Shown piece after piece: positions 25,701-35,895 of a stretch of 64,000 nucleotides of DNA. Where the stretch lies: assembly GCF_038957035.1 (NCBI RefSeq), contig NZ_CP152412.1, forward strand, positions 7,312,501 through 7,376,500, given 5' to 3'. A program made the position numbers and the translations under genes. This stretch comes from Bradyrhizobium sp. B097. Its GTDB lineage: Bacteria > Pseudomonadota > Alphaproteobacteria > Rhizobiales > Xanthobacteraceae. Under the pieces are notes generated by a model, which was given only the letters and a program-made list of their open reading frames with translations, did not search any database and was not told where the DNA came from. The stretch's first letter is position 1, and every line of letters starts with the position of its first letter.

Positions 25701-26815
25701 ATGCCGAGAATGCCCGAATACATCCACCCACTAGGTGATTGGCCTCACTTTTCCTGGAATCCGGACGCCCTGGCAAGCCAGCTTGCATCCGTTCGCCTGC
25801 GCCAAGGGCAGCTCATAGGGCGGATGCAGGGGCTCGGCTTCCCCCAGCAGGAGGAGGCCGTCCTCACGACCCTGACCGAAGAAGTCCTCAAGTCCAGCGA
25901 AATCGAGGGAGAAAAACTCGACAAGGATGCGGTGCGCTCGTCGCTCGCCCGTCGCTTGGGGATTGACGCGGGTGCTTTGTCGTCCACGGATCGCAACGTC
26001 GAAGGCATTGTCGAGATGATGCTCGACGCCACTCAGAATTTCAAAGCCGAGCTCACGGCGGAACGACTCTTCGGCTGGCATGCGTCGCTCTTTCCGACTG
26101 GGCGCAGCAACATGAAGAAGATTGCTGAGGGGGCCTGGCGCGACGCCTCGGCAGGACCGATGCAGGTCGTCTCCGACGACCACGGGCGAGAGCGCGTTCA
26201 CTACGAGGCGCCGGCCGCCGAAAAACTTAACGCCGAAATGACCGCGTTTCTCGATTGGTACAACACCGAAGAGAAGATCGATCCGGTCATCAAGGCCGCA
26301 ATCGCGCATCTGTGTTCGTGACGATCCATCCCTTTGAAGACGGCAATGGACGTATCGCGCGAGCCATTGCCGACATGTCGCTTGCCCGCTCCGAAGGAAT
26401 TCCGCAGCGCTTCTACAGCATGTCCGCACAGATACGCGCGGAACGGAAGACCTACCACGACATGCTGGAGACCACCCAGCAGGGTGACCTCGACGTCACG
26501 CCGTGGCTTGAGTGGTTCCTGGGCTGCCTCGGCCGCGCCTTCAGCGGAGCCGAAATCATTGTGGCGGCCGTGCTTGAAAAAGCGGAGTTCTGGAAGCGGC
26601 ATGCCACAGCCGCAATCAACGAACGGCAGCGCGATATGCTGAACCGCCTGCTGGACGGCTTCGAGGGTAAACTGACGTCGAGCAGGTGGGCGACGATTGA
26701 GAAGTGCTCGCCTGATACCGCTCTGCGCGACATTCAGGGACTTGTCGACCAGGGTATTCTCGCCAAGGACCAAGGCGGGGGCCGCAGCACGAGCTACTCC
26801 CTCATCTCCTCGTGA
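25701..26815 (+). pseudogene. Fic-family AMP-transferase (DUF4172-Fic), frameshifted
   Basis: The N-terminal part (YIHPLGDWPHFSWN..., EVLKSSEIEGEKLDKDAVRSSLARRLG, the 'SSEIEG' inhibitory-helix-like element) is the DUF4172 module. The Fic core follows, with LFPTGRSNMKKIAEGAWR. A single missing base at about 26313 (CTGTG-TTC) stops the frame exactly before the catalytic motif. The motif itself, HPFEDGNGRIAR, is intact in the next frame, which ends at 26815 with a winged-helix-like C-terminus (DTALRDIQGLVDQGILAKDQGGGRSTSY). Restoring one base gives a normal ~370-residue protein. It could be a recent inactivation or an assembly error. Confidence 0.85.
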
Positions 26816-27069
26816 AGCTATCCGGGATACTGCAGGCGTTACCGCGCAAGCTGCGAAATCGTCGAGGGCCCTTAGTGCCGGCAATGAAGGGCACGACATT
26901 TCGGTACAACCAGTAGATAAATGTGAACTGGCTTACATTTCGCGACGCACCGCATCGATATGATCCTTGCTTCGAGCGCTGGAACGACATCCAGCCGTAA
27001 TTCCACATTGGAGCCTAGAAAGCCAAAAAGAGATCACAAAATTGGTCGGGCGTACCCAGGGAGTTGGCC

Positions 27070-28148
27070 ATGCACACGGTCGTAAATCATGGGTTATGCA
27101 TTGTATCCGGTCTCTTGTTATTTGTGGTTGCGCTAATACGCTTCAGTAGACCGCCGACAAACCGCACAGGAACGACTTTTCTCCTGTTCTACACGGGAGT
27201 GCTATTCTACTACGCGCTCCTGATCGAGCTCAGGCTCCTGGTCATCATTCTCGTGAGCGCGGGAGGGTATGGAATCGATGGCATTCCAATCGCCCAATCA
27301 CTAAAGGCAAATGAGTGGCTAAGCCTCTCGCTTGCCGTCGTAGGCTTTGTTTTGATCACGGTGGCTTCGCAGTTCAAGCTCGTCAGCAAAATGGACACGG
27401 CTGCGCGGCAGTTCTGCATCCAGCTCGCTGCAATCCCAGCCGAAGCTGAGCAACTCCTGTCGAATTGGCGCACAGCCAATTGCTGCTCTCTGATCGACCT
27501 CTCATCGAAAACGTTTCCAAAGAGATCACAAAGAACATTGGCGCGAACGCCCTTCGCCTCGCCAATGATGGGTCGCTGGAGACGCGCTTTACGCGGGCGG
27601 TGTCGCTCTATTGGCTGTTCATCATGCCCGACAATGCCGGCATCCCGCTTTCCTTTCCCACGAACGTCAGCGGGCGATCGACCTATACACGAATAATGCG
27701 GCTCAATGAGAAAGCCGTGGAGCGATCCATTGCTCTGTATGACAGCCTCATGGAGAACGCTCTAGCCTGCTCCACGTCGTCAAAGCCGACGCGAGCAATG
27801 GAGGAGGCCCTCAAGAAGAACATTCAGGATCTCTCATTGGCGATCTGCAGGCTTATCGCGAGATGGGTGCTCTATCTCGTGACGGAGAACCAGCGACGCA
27901 AGCGTCTATCAAACATGGGTCTCAATCCACGAGACCACTCTCCAGCGTTTGGACGCGACCAATGGGTTGCCTCGATTCTGGTCATAATCGTCTTGTTCCT
28001 GTTCATGTCGATCGTGATACCCGGACAGCAGCCGTTCAGCCAAACCTTCATGTACTCCGTGCTGATGGCAATCCAGTTGGGAATGGCTGTCATAGCGGGC
28101 ACGGCGGTAGCTCAACGGTTCATCCGTCGACAGGAAAAGAATGTTTGA
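27070..28148 (+). pseudogene. Polytopic membrane protein, frameshifted, unknown family
   Basis: ATG 27070 begins MHTVVNHGLCIVSGLLLFVVALIRF. Two or three more hydrophobic helices follow (about 32-100), then a soluble segment. One base is missing near 27461: the first frame degenerates into Arg/Ser-rich sequence while the second continues sensibly (SQLLLSDRPLIENVSKEITKNIG...) through a helical domain to two C-terminal membrane helices (VASILVIIVLFLFMSIVIP, VLMAIQLGMAVIAGTAV). Combined length ~360 residues. Function unknown; it may be related to membrane effectors of phage defence, but nothing specific shows this. Confidence 0.68.
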
Positions 28149-28477
28149 AAATTCCCGCCTCTCGCGATAGCGAGGAATGCAGAAAGTGAAAGAAGACCGA
28201 CGCACGGCAGACCCGGAAAAGCCGCGCGCTGACACATGGAATACGTTCGAGCGTTCGAGATTGTTCAGGATGGCTGGATCTACATCGAGAAGATCAACTG
28301 GCCATGAATGCCACGAGAGCGGGCCCAATGTGACAATCCCGCGAGCGGGGAACGAGCTGTTCGCCTACTTTAGGGGTGAAGAACGAAAAGCCCCAGCACC
28401 TTCTGGGGGCCGTGGGGGCCGGGATGCTGGGGCCATCGTGGCCTTATCCAAGGGTAGCAAATGGATAGGCAGCCTCA
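28149..28477. other. Intergenic, nothing recognised
   Basis: Short frames only. CTCGCGATAGCGAG near 28161-28174 is a small palindrome with the same GATA centre as the palindrome at 21375-21398. No gene is supported. Confidence 0.35.
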
Positions 28478-28736
28478 TTGTGCATCGCTGACTCGATTCG
28501 TCAAACCGGCCGGGATACTTATCTCCCGGGCACGCCAATCACCCGAAAGACGCTCGAGATCCCGCCGGAGGTTGCCCGCCAGTTCGCGCCGGACATGCGG
28601 GCCTATCACGCCGAGCAGGATGACGTCCGACGCGACGGGATCGCCGTCGGCAGTAGACCCATTCGCCCGGAGCACAGGCCGGCGGGAATGAAGCTGCGAT
28701 TGAACGGTTAAGGAGCTGTTCCAGCGATGCTGGTGA
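28478..28736 (+). pseudogene. Small conserved protein relic, frameshifted
   Basis: The segment RKTLEIPPEVARQFAPDMRAYHAEQDDVRRDGIA matches a short bradyrhizobial family I recognise by its 'PPxVAxxFxxDMRAY.AE' signature. The usual C-terminus (KLRL.DVKELFQRCW) is split across frames: KLRLNG-stop in one, KELFQRCW-stop (28734-28736) in the next, so a small indel lies near 28707. Unknown function. Confidence 0.5.
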
Positions 28737-29090
28737 GCAGAGCCCGCTGCACCGCCTGCGGCAAGGTCGCTTCGATTGACACGTGGTTGGACTAGGGCGA
28801 GGTGATCACCTTTTGCCAAGGCGCGGAATGAGTGGCATGCGATCGCAAATGGCGTGCGCGACGATATCGCGAGCGCGCATAGGGGACACTTGATGACGTG
28901 GACGCGGGGCTCCAGCGAGAACTACTCCTGCCCTCATGACGGAACAGTCTGCTCGTTCACGGTGGCCGGACTGCTGCCTGAGGCTGTCGACGACGGAGCC
29001 CCTGTGCGGGAACGAGATGGCGAGCTGGACTAGACCTAGAAGGTCCGTTTCATTTCCTTCCTCCGCGAATTGAGCAGAACCAGAATAAGC
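28737..29090. other. Intergenic, nothing recognised
   Basis: One very short frame at 28727 carries a CTACGK zinc-like motif but ends after 22 codons. No other feature seen before the end of the minus-strand membrane protein gene. Confidence 0.35.
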
Positions 29091-29444
29091 TCATAAAAAT
29101 ATCGCGGCCAGCGTGCCAAGCGCGCCGAGCGCCAGCCCGATCAGCGAACCGGCCGTCGGCACGTCTCGAAAGAGCAGAAGCGTGAGAATCGGTTCCACCA
29201 CTAGAATTGCTCCCACCGATATTGCGACAATTATCCAGATATTCTTGAGATGCATGTAGCCCAGCGCGTATCCGCAGACGAGCAGGATACCGCCGCAGGA
29301 TATCAGCAGGAACAGCGGCAGGAGCGCTGTCAGATGCCCGCCGCCCTTTCCAAACTGCCTTGAGGCAATCAATTCCGCGATTATCGAAAGGGATTCTCCA
29401 AAGAAGATCGCCCCCACCGCGACAAATTTCAATATTGAGCTCAT
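29091..29444 (-). CDS. Four-helix small membrane protein, SMR/EamA-like
   Basis: 117 residues with four predicted membrane helices (about 5-25, 37-58, 68-86, 95-115) and few charged residues. An acidic residue lies in helix 1 (GESLSIIAEL), as in small multidrug resistance proteins, where a helix-1 Glu is essential for proton-coupled export. Length also fits SMR or half-EamA. It is minus-strand, 290 bases downstream of the P450 gene, so it may be co-transcribed as an exporter for its product (inference). Confidence 0.65.
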   Translation of the reverse strand: MSSILKFVAVGAIFFGESLSIIAELIASRQFGKGGGHLTALLPLFLLISCGGILLVCGYALGYMHLKNIWIIVAISVGAILVVEPILTLLLFRDVPTAGSLIGLALGALGTLAAIFL

Positions 29445-29734
29445 CGCCTGACGCGCCGAAATCGCAAGATTAAAGGCCGCTCGCGATAATGAAATCCGTC
29501 TCCGGGCTGCCTTTGACAGCTGGAATCGTGAAGGGCCTCGGCGAGGTGCCGCCGTTCATGGCGTTCCGCGCAGGCGCTCCAACGCCTGCCCGATGGGCCA
29601 CCGGCCCCCGAGATGCAGCGGCTCCTTCGCACCGATCAAAGCCCCTTCGGTACTGTGCAGCGGTGAGACTGATCGAAAGAGGACAAAACCGTGCTGCTGG
29701 GTTTCGGCTTCCGCCCAAGCCGGAGTATCACAAC

Positions 29735-30976
29735 CTAGGCCGCAATCTGCACCGGAAGAGCGGAATAACCGTGCACAAAGTTAGACGCAATTCGCTCGGG
29801 CTCGCCGACAATCTTGACCTCCAGCCGCGCATTCAACATTTCTTCCCAAAGGATTTTCAACTGCAATTCTGCAAGATGTCGACCAACGCAGCGATGGATG
29901 CCAAATCCGAACGAGAGATGCTGCCGCACGTTCTTGCGGTCAATCGCGAATCTGTTTGCGTTCTCGATGACCTCGTCGTCCCGGTTACCGGAGATGTACC
30001 ACATGACGACCTTGTCACCTTGCCTGATTTGTTTCCCACCTACGATGATATCGGCTGCAGCGTTGCGGCGCATGTGTGCGATGGGCGTCTGATATCTAAT
30101 CATCTCGGACACGGCGCTCGACACCAGCCTGGGATCATCGCGTAGTTTTCGCTGCTCGGTGGGGTGCTGGTCCATGAACAGGAGGCCCCCGGTAATCGAA
30201 TTGCGCGTGGTGTCGTTCCCTCCCACGATCAGCAGAATCAGATTCCCGAGAAACTCACTCGGCTCCATTTGGCGAGTCGCAGGCGAGTGCGCCATCATTG
30301 AAATCAGGTCGACGCGTGGCTCGGCACTAATGCGCTCGTTCCAAAGACGAGTGAAATAGTCCAAGCACTCGGACAAGATTGCGCTTCGCTTGTCCCAGCT
30401 GTCGATCACATGGCCGATTTTCGGGGTTGCAACAGCCACGTCCGACCAGTAGGTCAAGAGCCGCCGATCCTCAAATGGAAAGTCGAATAGCGTGGCGAGC
30501 ATCTGCGTCGTCAACTCAATAGAGACCATGTCCACCCAATTGAAGGCATCGTTGCGCGGCAAGCCGTCCAGAATCGTCCTGACCCGGCTGCGGATTAAGC
30601 TTTCGAGCTTCGTCAGGTTTTCCGGTGCGACTATCGGACTTACAGTATCGCGCTGCTCGGCATGTTTGGGAGGACCCATTTTGATGAAACTCTGAGTCCA
30701 GTGCTTATCAGGCACGTCGACAATAGTGACACCGCGCTCAGACGAAAATGCCCTATGATTTGTATCCACCGCTACGATATCTCGGTATTTCGTTACGGAC
30801 CAATATGGACCATAAGGGCTATCTTGGCAGTAGTGAACGGGATCTTCCTTTCGCAGCCGCTCGAAGCAACCAAAGATGCTATCATCTTGAAAGCGCTTGG
30901 CTTCGCTTACATCCAGATTGCCCAGCGGGATGCGGCACGCATCATCGGCTCCATAGTTTGCCAATCGAGTTTTCAT
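29735..30976 (-). CDS. Cytochrome P450 monooxygenase
   Basis: 413 residues, typical soluble bacterial P450. Visible are the I-helix LLIVGGNDTTRN (oxygen-activating Thr), the K-helix ExxR in SEMIRYQTP, and the heme loop FGFGIHRCVGRHLAELQ with the Cys thiolate ligand near residue 358. There is no signal peptide. The sequence style (GGNDTTRNSITGG, MWYISGNRDDEV) resembles terpenoid/linalool-hydroxylating bacterial P450s, but the substrate cannot be fixed. Bradyrhizobial symbiosis regions often carry P450s for gibberellin or terpenoids. No ferredoxin gene is adjacent. Confidence 0.9.
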   Translation of the reverse strand: MKTRLANYGADDACRIPLGNLDVSEAKRFQDDSIFGCFERLRKEDPVHYCQDSPYGPYWSVTKYRDIVAVDTNHRAFSSERGVTIVDVPDKHWTQSFIKMGPPKHAEQRDTVSPIVAPENLTKLESLIRSRVRTILDGLPRNDAFNWVDMVSIELTTQMLATLFDFPFEDRRLLTYWSDVAVATPKIGHVIDSWDKRSAILSECLDYFTRLWNERISAEPRVDLISMMAHSPATRQMEPSEFLGNLILLIVGGNDTTRNSITGGLLFMDQHPTEQRKLRDDPRLVSSAVSEMIRYQTPIAHMRRNAAADIIVGGKQIRQGDKVVMWYISGNRDDEVIENANRFAIDRKNVRQHLSFGFGIHRCVGRHLAELQLKILWEEMLNARLEVKIVGEPERIASNFVHGYSALPVQIAA

Positions 30977-32206
30977 GATCGTCTCCGCAGATTTTTCTCT
31001 CTCGAGAGCTTACGGATCCACAGGTCACGATTTTATGGTTTCGAGCTGCCGTGGCGTTTGGTTGCGAGCGGGTGGTCGCTCGAACAGACTATCCCAAAGT
31101 GCAGCCAGTCCCCCCTACCATGTCTGACAGTGAGGACCGCATTGACTTTCTAAATCGATCTGCTCCAGTGGTCGATGAAATCAGAGCACTTGCCTAGATC
31201 TCCGCGTGCACGCAAGGCGTCAGTTTCGAGAAGCTGGCGAAATTTCATTCTCAGGAACGAAAGCGGTATTGATATTAGCCAAAGTCTGCGGCGTCAGTGA
31301 TGCACCGAAGCACAGCCCGCGATGGTTGTAAGGGGTCCTTGCCTTCAATAGCGTCAGTAGATGATTGACGGCCGCAAACTTGGGGGGCAGGAAAGTAAGC
31401 ACCTGAGATCGGCTCATGAGCAGACCTGCGCTTGCTTTTTTGGTTGTCTCAGCGACACGGCGAGCGAAGTCGTCGCACAGAACATCCTTCAAGATCGGCG
31501 CTGCGGGCGTTCGCAATGAGGCGCATACTTCCAAGCCCCCCGTCCAACGAGCTTGAATCGCACGCCGCGTCATATTGTACGATCTCAAAGTAGGCTACAA
31601 CCGCCGGCAAGCCAATGTAGGTCATTCCCGCGCACTGACAGCGACGGCGGCCCCCGGATCAACCTGGTTGTGGCAGTTCTCACGATCCCTCCACCTTGCT
31701 ATCAATCGACATTGCTCATGGACGATCCGTACTGTCAGAGGTAAGACCATGGCCGCTAATCGGGACGACGTATGTGGCCAGGAACAGTCCCAATGTGGCG
31801 ATCTCGACCACCCGATGACCCGAAACAGACTCCCGATGCGGCGCTTGAGGATCGAACGTTTCCCCGCAGCCCAACTAGCGCCTCTTCAACAAAGCAACCT
31901 AGCGAGGGTCACCGCCCGCAGCATCTGGCCCGTGCCGACACGCAACAAGGATGCCAGTGGCAGCCAATGGTGGTGCGGCAGTCTGCGCGTAGAGAGGCGT
32001 GTCGACACGCCAGACCGGTGCCATGTTCGGGAGCGAATTGTCGGCGCAGTGTTGGCGATGAGGTAGGAGTTTCGTCCAGGGCATTTCGTCAACGGCCCCA
32101 TCCTGGAAATTTCAATCCGTGGGGAGCAATGCAAGGCGCTGCGCGCTGAATGCTGAGCTCCTTCTCCTGCAATTTCTTGCTCTGGCAATTGAAAGGACCA
32201 GACAAA
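30977..32206. other. 1.2-kb stretch with only relic-like frames
   Basis: Frames at 31220-31588 (minus), 31575-32066 and 31772-32149 (plus) have mixed but unrecognised composition and overlap each other. No tts box or nod box fits: GTCAGTTTCGAGAAGCT at 31219 resembles a tts box only with both an insertion and a deletion. Probably decayed effector or insertion debris. Confidence 0.4.
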
Positions 32207-33091
32207 ATGACGGCCTACCCCATGGTGTTCCAAGACTTACGCGCGGTCAATCCCAGTGGCAGGGTATTGGAGATAACCACGACCGCAGGATGCATCGTCC
32301 GATGTTCTTATTGCCCCCAGGACAAGTTCGCCAATCGTCAAAGACCGGTATCCCAAGCGAAGCACCTAGGTCTTGGTGATTTCAAGCGATGTCTGGCACG
32401 CGTACCAACAAATATCGACATCAGTTTTGCAGGTTACTCCGAGCCTTGGCTTCACCCTGAGTGCACCAGGATGGTTGAGCACGCTTACGCTCGCGGCCAT
32501 GGCATTCGAATTTTCACGACCGTTGTCGGAATGAATGGAAGTGACGTTCGGCGACTGCAAATGCTGCGGTTCCAGGCTTTCGTCGTACACGTCCTGGATG
32601 ACGGTACCTACATGAATAGCCGTCTTGTCGGGAAGACGTATCTCAACGTCATGCGCCGACTGGTCGACGCGAACATTCCTTCAATTCGATTCGTCGTCTT
32701 TGGCAAAATCCATCCCGATCTCGCCGACATAATTCCTGCTCGAGCGCTAGCGCGCTTGCGCCCGCTTAGCAGCAGGCGAGGACGTATTGATCCAAGTATC
32801 ATCAAACCACGAGAGCCGATCATCGGAACTCTGACATGTACTGGCGAACGACAATTTCGGAATGTCCTTCTCCCAAACGGCGACATTACTCTGTGCTACA
32901 TGGATTTTGAGCGACGCCATATCTTGGGCAATCTTCTGCGCGTCGAATACGAAGATCTCTTCGAAGGACCAATATTTCACGAAATCGCCAATCGCATGCA
33001 CGGAACGGATGGCTTTCTGCTTTGCAGGACGTGCGAATTTGCCAAACCGCAGGCGTCAGAAGGCACGACGGACGCCGACCAAGCCTCTTGA
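32207..33091 (+). CDS. Radical SAM protein with SPASM-like C-terminus
   Basis: 294 residues from ATG 32207 (GAAAGGA upstream); an in-frame ATG at 32150 would add 19 residues. The [4Fe-4S]/SAM motif is CIVRCSYC (Cys29, 33, 36). The following DISFAGYSEPWLHPE carries the Gly-rich SAM strand. The C-terminal part has clustered Cys (LTCTG, TLCYMDF, LLCRTCEFAK), as in SPASM/Twitch domains that hold an auxiliary cluster. Such enzymes modify peptides or small molecules. No peptide substrate gene is evident beside it. Intact frame. Confidence 0.85.
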   Translation: MTAYPMVFQDLRAVNPSGRVLEITTTAGCIVRCSYCPQDKFANRQRPVSQAKHLGLGDFKRCLARVPTNIDISFAGYSEPWLHPECTRMVEHAYARGHGIRIFTTVVGMNGSDVRRLQMLRFQAFVVHVLDDGTYMNSRLVGKTYLNVMRRLVDANIPSIRFVVFGKIHPDLADIIPARALARLRPLSSRRGRIDPSIIKPREPIIGTLTCTGERQFRNVLLPNGDITLCYMDFERRHILGNLLRVEYEDLFEGPIFHEIANRMHGTDGFLLCRTCEFAKPQASEGTTDADQAS

Positions 33092-33675
33092 GCGGCTGGC
33101 CCGCGAATGCCGATGTTGTGGTTTGTGAGGAACTATGCTCCCAGGAGCGACATGTCGCCCTGCGCCGGTTTTGCACTGCGACCGATCGGAAACTCGCCCA
33201 CAGCATACTGGTCGCTGCGATCATAGCGCCATGATCACCGCCATCGAGATCGGGAGGTTAAGACGATCACGATCATCAGTGCAGCGGCATGCCGCAAATT
33301 GGAGCTCAAATCCTCAACTGATTGCTTTCTTTTGTCATCCGACGTTTCCTTGGTGGACAGGCCGATGGTGCAGCGTCTTTCGAGAAGGGTTTCGTGCCGG
33401 CCATCGTTCATTCTACCTCTCACTAGGCCACGTCGGGTTTCGGAGGGCCAACGTTATTGGTCCGCCATCAATCGCGCGGACATCGGGTCATCAGCAACTC
33501 CCACAGGCACCTGAACCCGGAGAGTTGTTTGGCGTCGACTGTAGGCGCGGCCCCCAAGAGGCTCGCCTGTGGTGATCGACATGCTCCCAAACCTGGTCGA
33601 AAGCGACAAGCTGAGGTCGTCGGTCGGAGTGGCTCAACGGCACAAGCGCAAATCGCCTCACTGCCCGCGCGATCT
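33092..33675. other. Intergenic, nothing recognised
   Basis: Only overlapping shadow frames on both strands; no promoter-type repeat or recognisable motif found. Confidence 0.4.
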
Positions 33676-34479
33676 TCACTTCGAGGTCACCGACCAGTTG
33701 TTGAAATTGAAGTTCATCCCTCCCGGGGACGCGGTAATCTCCACGCCATATTGAACTGCACCGACGTTGATGTCGCCAAAGTATCCCTTCGACTTGATCC
33801 ACTGCAGGATGCTCTTGATGTCCACTGTCCCGCTGTTGGTTTTCGAAGTGCGCAGCAATGAGATGACTTTGTGACCATTGAAGCCTTCAAACACGTTCCA
33901 AGTCGCCCCGCCTACATTGACATTGCTGTAGACCGGGATCGCCGCACCAGAAGGGGCATAATGATATGAAATGGGCTTAACGTTGCCGCTTCCGTCCGAG
34001 TTTCCGGTGTAGTTTGTCCAGAGCATTATCTCATGCTGGTTTGAGCTGTCCCAGATATCGTAGGCGACGTCCCAGGCTCCGCTAGAAGGAACATCCTGAT
34101 TGAAGCTCGAGGTCAGAGTGTTGATTGAACTGAGCCGTTTTCCGATATTGAAAGCCTCGTGCGGATAGCTCTTGATGCCAGCAGTATTAGGCTGGTTCGA
34201 CCAAACGCCCCACTGGGTGACTGCCCCCACCGAAATCGTTTGAGGCCCAGCGCCCGGTCCCCATACGTCGTTGTTCCAAGAGTAGCCATCGCGTGAAAAG
34301 TTCCCGTATGGAGCGCGCGAACTCCAAATCGGCGCCCTTGCCGATACAGGCGCGCCAAATGATGGTGACCCGGCTCCATTCAAGGCCTGCCTGAACAGAT
34401 TGTGATCCTCCTGTGTCCGGACGTATCCCGTTGGGGACGCCTCTGGCGAGCCGGCTCCGTCTATCCGACTGGAATCCAT
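33676..34479 (-). CDS. gunA2: GH12 endoglucanase, TtsI-controlled type III substrate (GunA2-like)
   Basis: 267 residues. The N-terminal ~50 residues are Ser/Gly/Pro-rich without a Sec signal, consistent with type III export. A glycoside hydrolase family 12 jelly-roll follows. The nucleophile region QHEIMLWTNY (Glu) and the acid/base candidate GVEITASPGGMNF near the C-terminus fit the family. A tts box sits 128 bases upstream on the minus strand. In soybean bradyrhizobia, GunA2 is a known TtsI-regulated secreted endo-beta-1,4-glucanase. The proposed role is local plant cell-wall loosening or glucan signalling. Confidence 0.85.
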   Translation of the reverse strand: MDSSRIDGAGSPEASPTGYVRTQEDHNLFRQALNGAGSPSFGAPVSARAPIWSSRAPYGNFSRDGYSWNNDVWGPGAGPQTISVGAVTQWGVWSNQPNTAGIKSYPHEAFNIGKRLSSINTLTSSFNQDVPSSGAWDVAYDIWDSSNQHEIMLWTNYTGNSDGSGNVKPISYHYAPSGAAIPVYSNVNVGGATWNVFEGFNGHKVISLLRTSKTNSGTVDIKSILQWIKSKGYFGDINVGAVQYGVEITASPGGMNFNFNNWSVTSK

Positions 34480-34606
34480 AAAGCTCTCTTTCTGGTTATG
34501 AGAACAACGTCTCTTGCAGATTCGCCGAGCGAGCCCCCGAGGTTCGTAACCAGTTCAGTTAGATGGCATCGGCATCTAGAGATCAGGTCCGAATGCTAGG
34601 AAGGTT

Positions 34607-34624
34607 GCCTTTCGAGGAGCTGAC
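34607..34624 (-). promoter_or_regulatory. tts box for GH12 gene
   Basis: The minus strand reads GTCAGCTCCTCGAAAGGC, three departures from GTCAGCTTnTCGAAAGCT. It lies 128 bases before the GH12 ATG and points the right way. Confidence 0.75.
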
Positions 34625-34734
34625 GAACTCGAGGAAAACGGAGGACCCGCGCCCGGAAGAGCTGTGATGGGGAAATGCGATCCGGCGGGCGACCCTCGCT
34701 CCACGCTCCAGCGCCTCTGTCACAACTTGCGCCT

Positions 34735-35175
34735 CTACCAGATGAACTTCGCGCCATCAGGCAGTTTGCAAATGAATTCGCCCTGGTTCATCAGTTCGGT
34801 CGTCCCGACGACAAGCTTGGACGCCCGCACCGTGAGCTTGCCTTGGCGGCTGAGGCTATGGCGAATGTATTCGGTCACGGCGTGTCCGGAGCCGTCCACC
34901 GTTTGGTGCGCATTGGCAAAGCTGATACCGTTCTGGGCGGTCACCCTGAAGGCATTGATGACCAGACCGCCCTGCGTCGCCGGGCCGGGCTTGCCACCCT
35001 CGGCGGTGGTGCAGTGATTCATGTCAAGTATGAGCTTCACATTCTTGCCGGTCTGCAGGGCATTGAGCACTTCGGCGTATTTCAGCGAGGGCTCATCGGC
35101 CCTGGCCATCGGGCTCATGCTTGGCGCCGAAAGCAAGGACAATAGGATCGACAGGCCTTTGCCAGTAAACCTCAT
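34735..35175 (-). CDS. virK: VirK-family secreted protein
   Basis: 146 residues from ATG 35175 with GGGAGAT upstream; the longer frame to 35316 is rejected. Residues 1-26 are a Sec signal peptide (RFTGKGLSILLSLLSAPSMSPMARA). The mature part has the VirK pattern: YAEVLNALQTGKNVKLILDMNHCTTAEGG, two Cys for a disulphide, and a C-terminal FICKLPDGAKF. VirK of Agrobacterium is a vir-induced periplasmic protein of unknown function. It has no tts box of its own; the box at 34607-34624 lies past its 3' end and serves the GH12 gene. Confidence 0.82.
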   Translation of the reverse strand: MRFTGKGLSILLSLLSAPSMSPMARADEPSLKYAEVLNALQTGKNVKLILDMNHCTTAEGGKPGPATQGGLVINAFRVTAQNGISFANAHQTVDGSGHAVTEYIRHSLSRQGKLTVRASKLVVGTTELMNQGEFICKLPDGAKFIW

Positions 35176-35830
35176 ATGTTGATCTCCCTCGATAAGAACC
35201 ACAGATCGTACAAGCGCAACATTGCAAGCCGTCGTGCTAGCAAGTCGTTTGGCGAATTCCAGACATCGAGCCCGGTCGCGCTTGCGACAAAGACAACCTG
35301 TCGCGACCAGGCGCAAGTGGTCGTGACGGCTATTCCAACGTCACAACCTCGTAGGTCAGGTTTGCAAACTCGTCTCCCCTCGTGTGAAGACGCTGAAACG
35401 ATTTGATCGGGAGGCGGCCACTTGGAAACCACGGACCGCAACGGTCGAGCTAATCCAATGGAGCGCGATATGATTGAGAGGGATGCGGCTCTCACATATG
35501 CGTAAGCGCGGGATTTCCGGAGATCACTTCGACCAGCCCGCATCTTGCCAGCTTGTTCACGTTGATACCTGGGGTGGACCCTCTGCCACCTAAACAATAG
35601 GTCCGGAATGAGGTTGGCGACGAACCTGACGCCGCGGCGCGAACAAGTCCTGCTCAGTCAAGGCACCTGATCTCGGCCTGGCCGAAACAAGAATGCCAGA
35701 TGGCGCAACGCAACGTCACCGACTTTTGATCTACCGCTTTGCGCGGCATCCGTCCGGCTGACCGCTCTCGCCGCACCGAACCGAATTCATCCGGCAACCC
35801 TCAAGCGGATTCAGGCTTCTTTCCTGGTCC
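35176..35830. other. Intergenic, nothing recognised
   Basis: No supported gene. Frames 35172-35597 (minus) and 35176-35406 (plus) are shadows. The region presumably carries the virK promoter and leads into a plus-strand tts box. Confidence 0.4.
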
Positions 35831-35848
35831 GTCAGCTTCTCGAAAGCT
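35831..35848 (+). promoter_or_regulatory. tts box (perfect consensus)
   Basis: GTCAGCTTCTCGAAAGCT matches the TtsI-binding consensus exactly. The nearest downstream start is ATG 35896 of the broken effector. Confidence 0.92.
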
Positions 35849-35895
35849 TTAGCTGCAAGAATGTGCACGAGCCACCCGTACTTGAGGGGCAGCAA

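Noticed and set aside
31219..31235. Possible tts box GTCAGTTTCGAGAAGCT
   Set aside because: Requires both an insertion and a deletion relative to consensus; no gene follows at proper distance.
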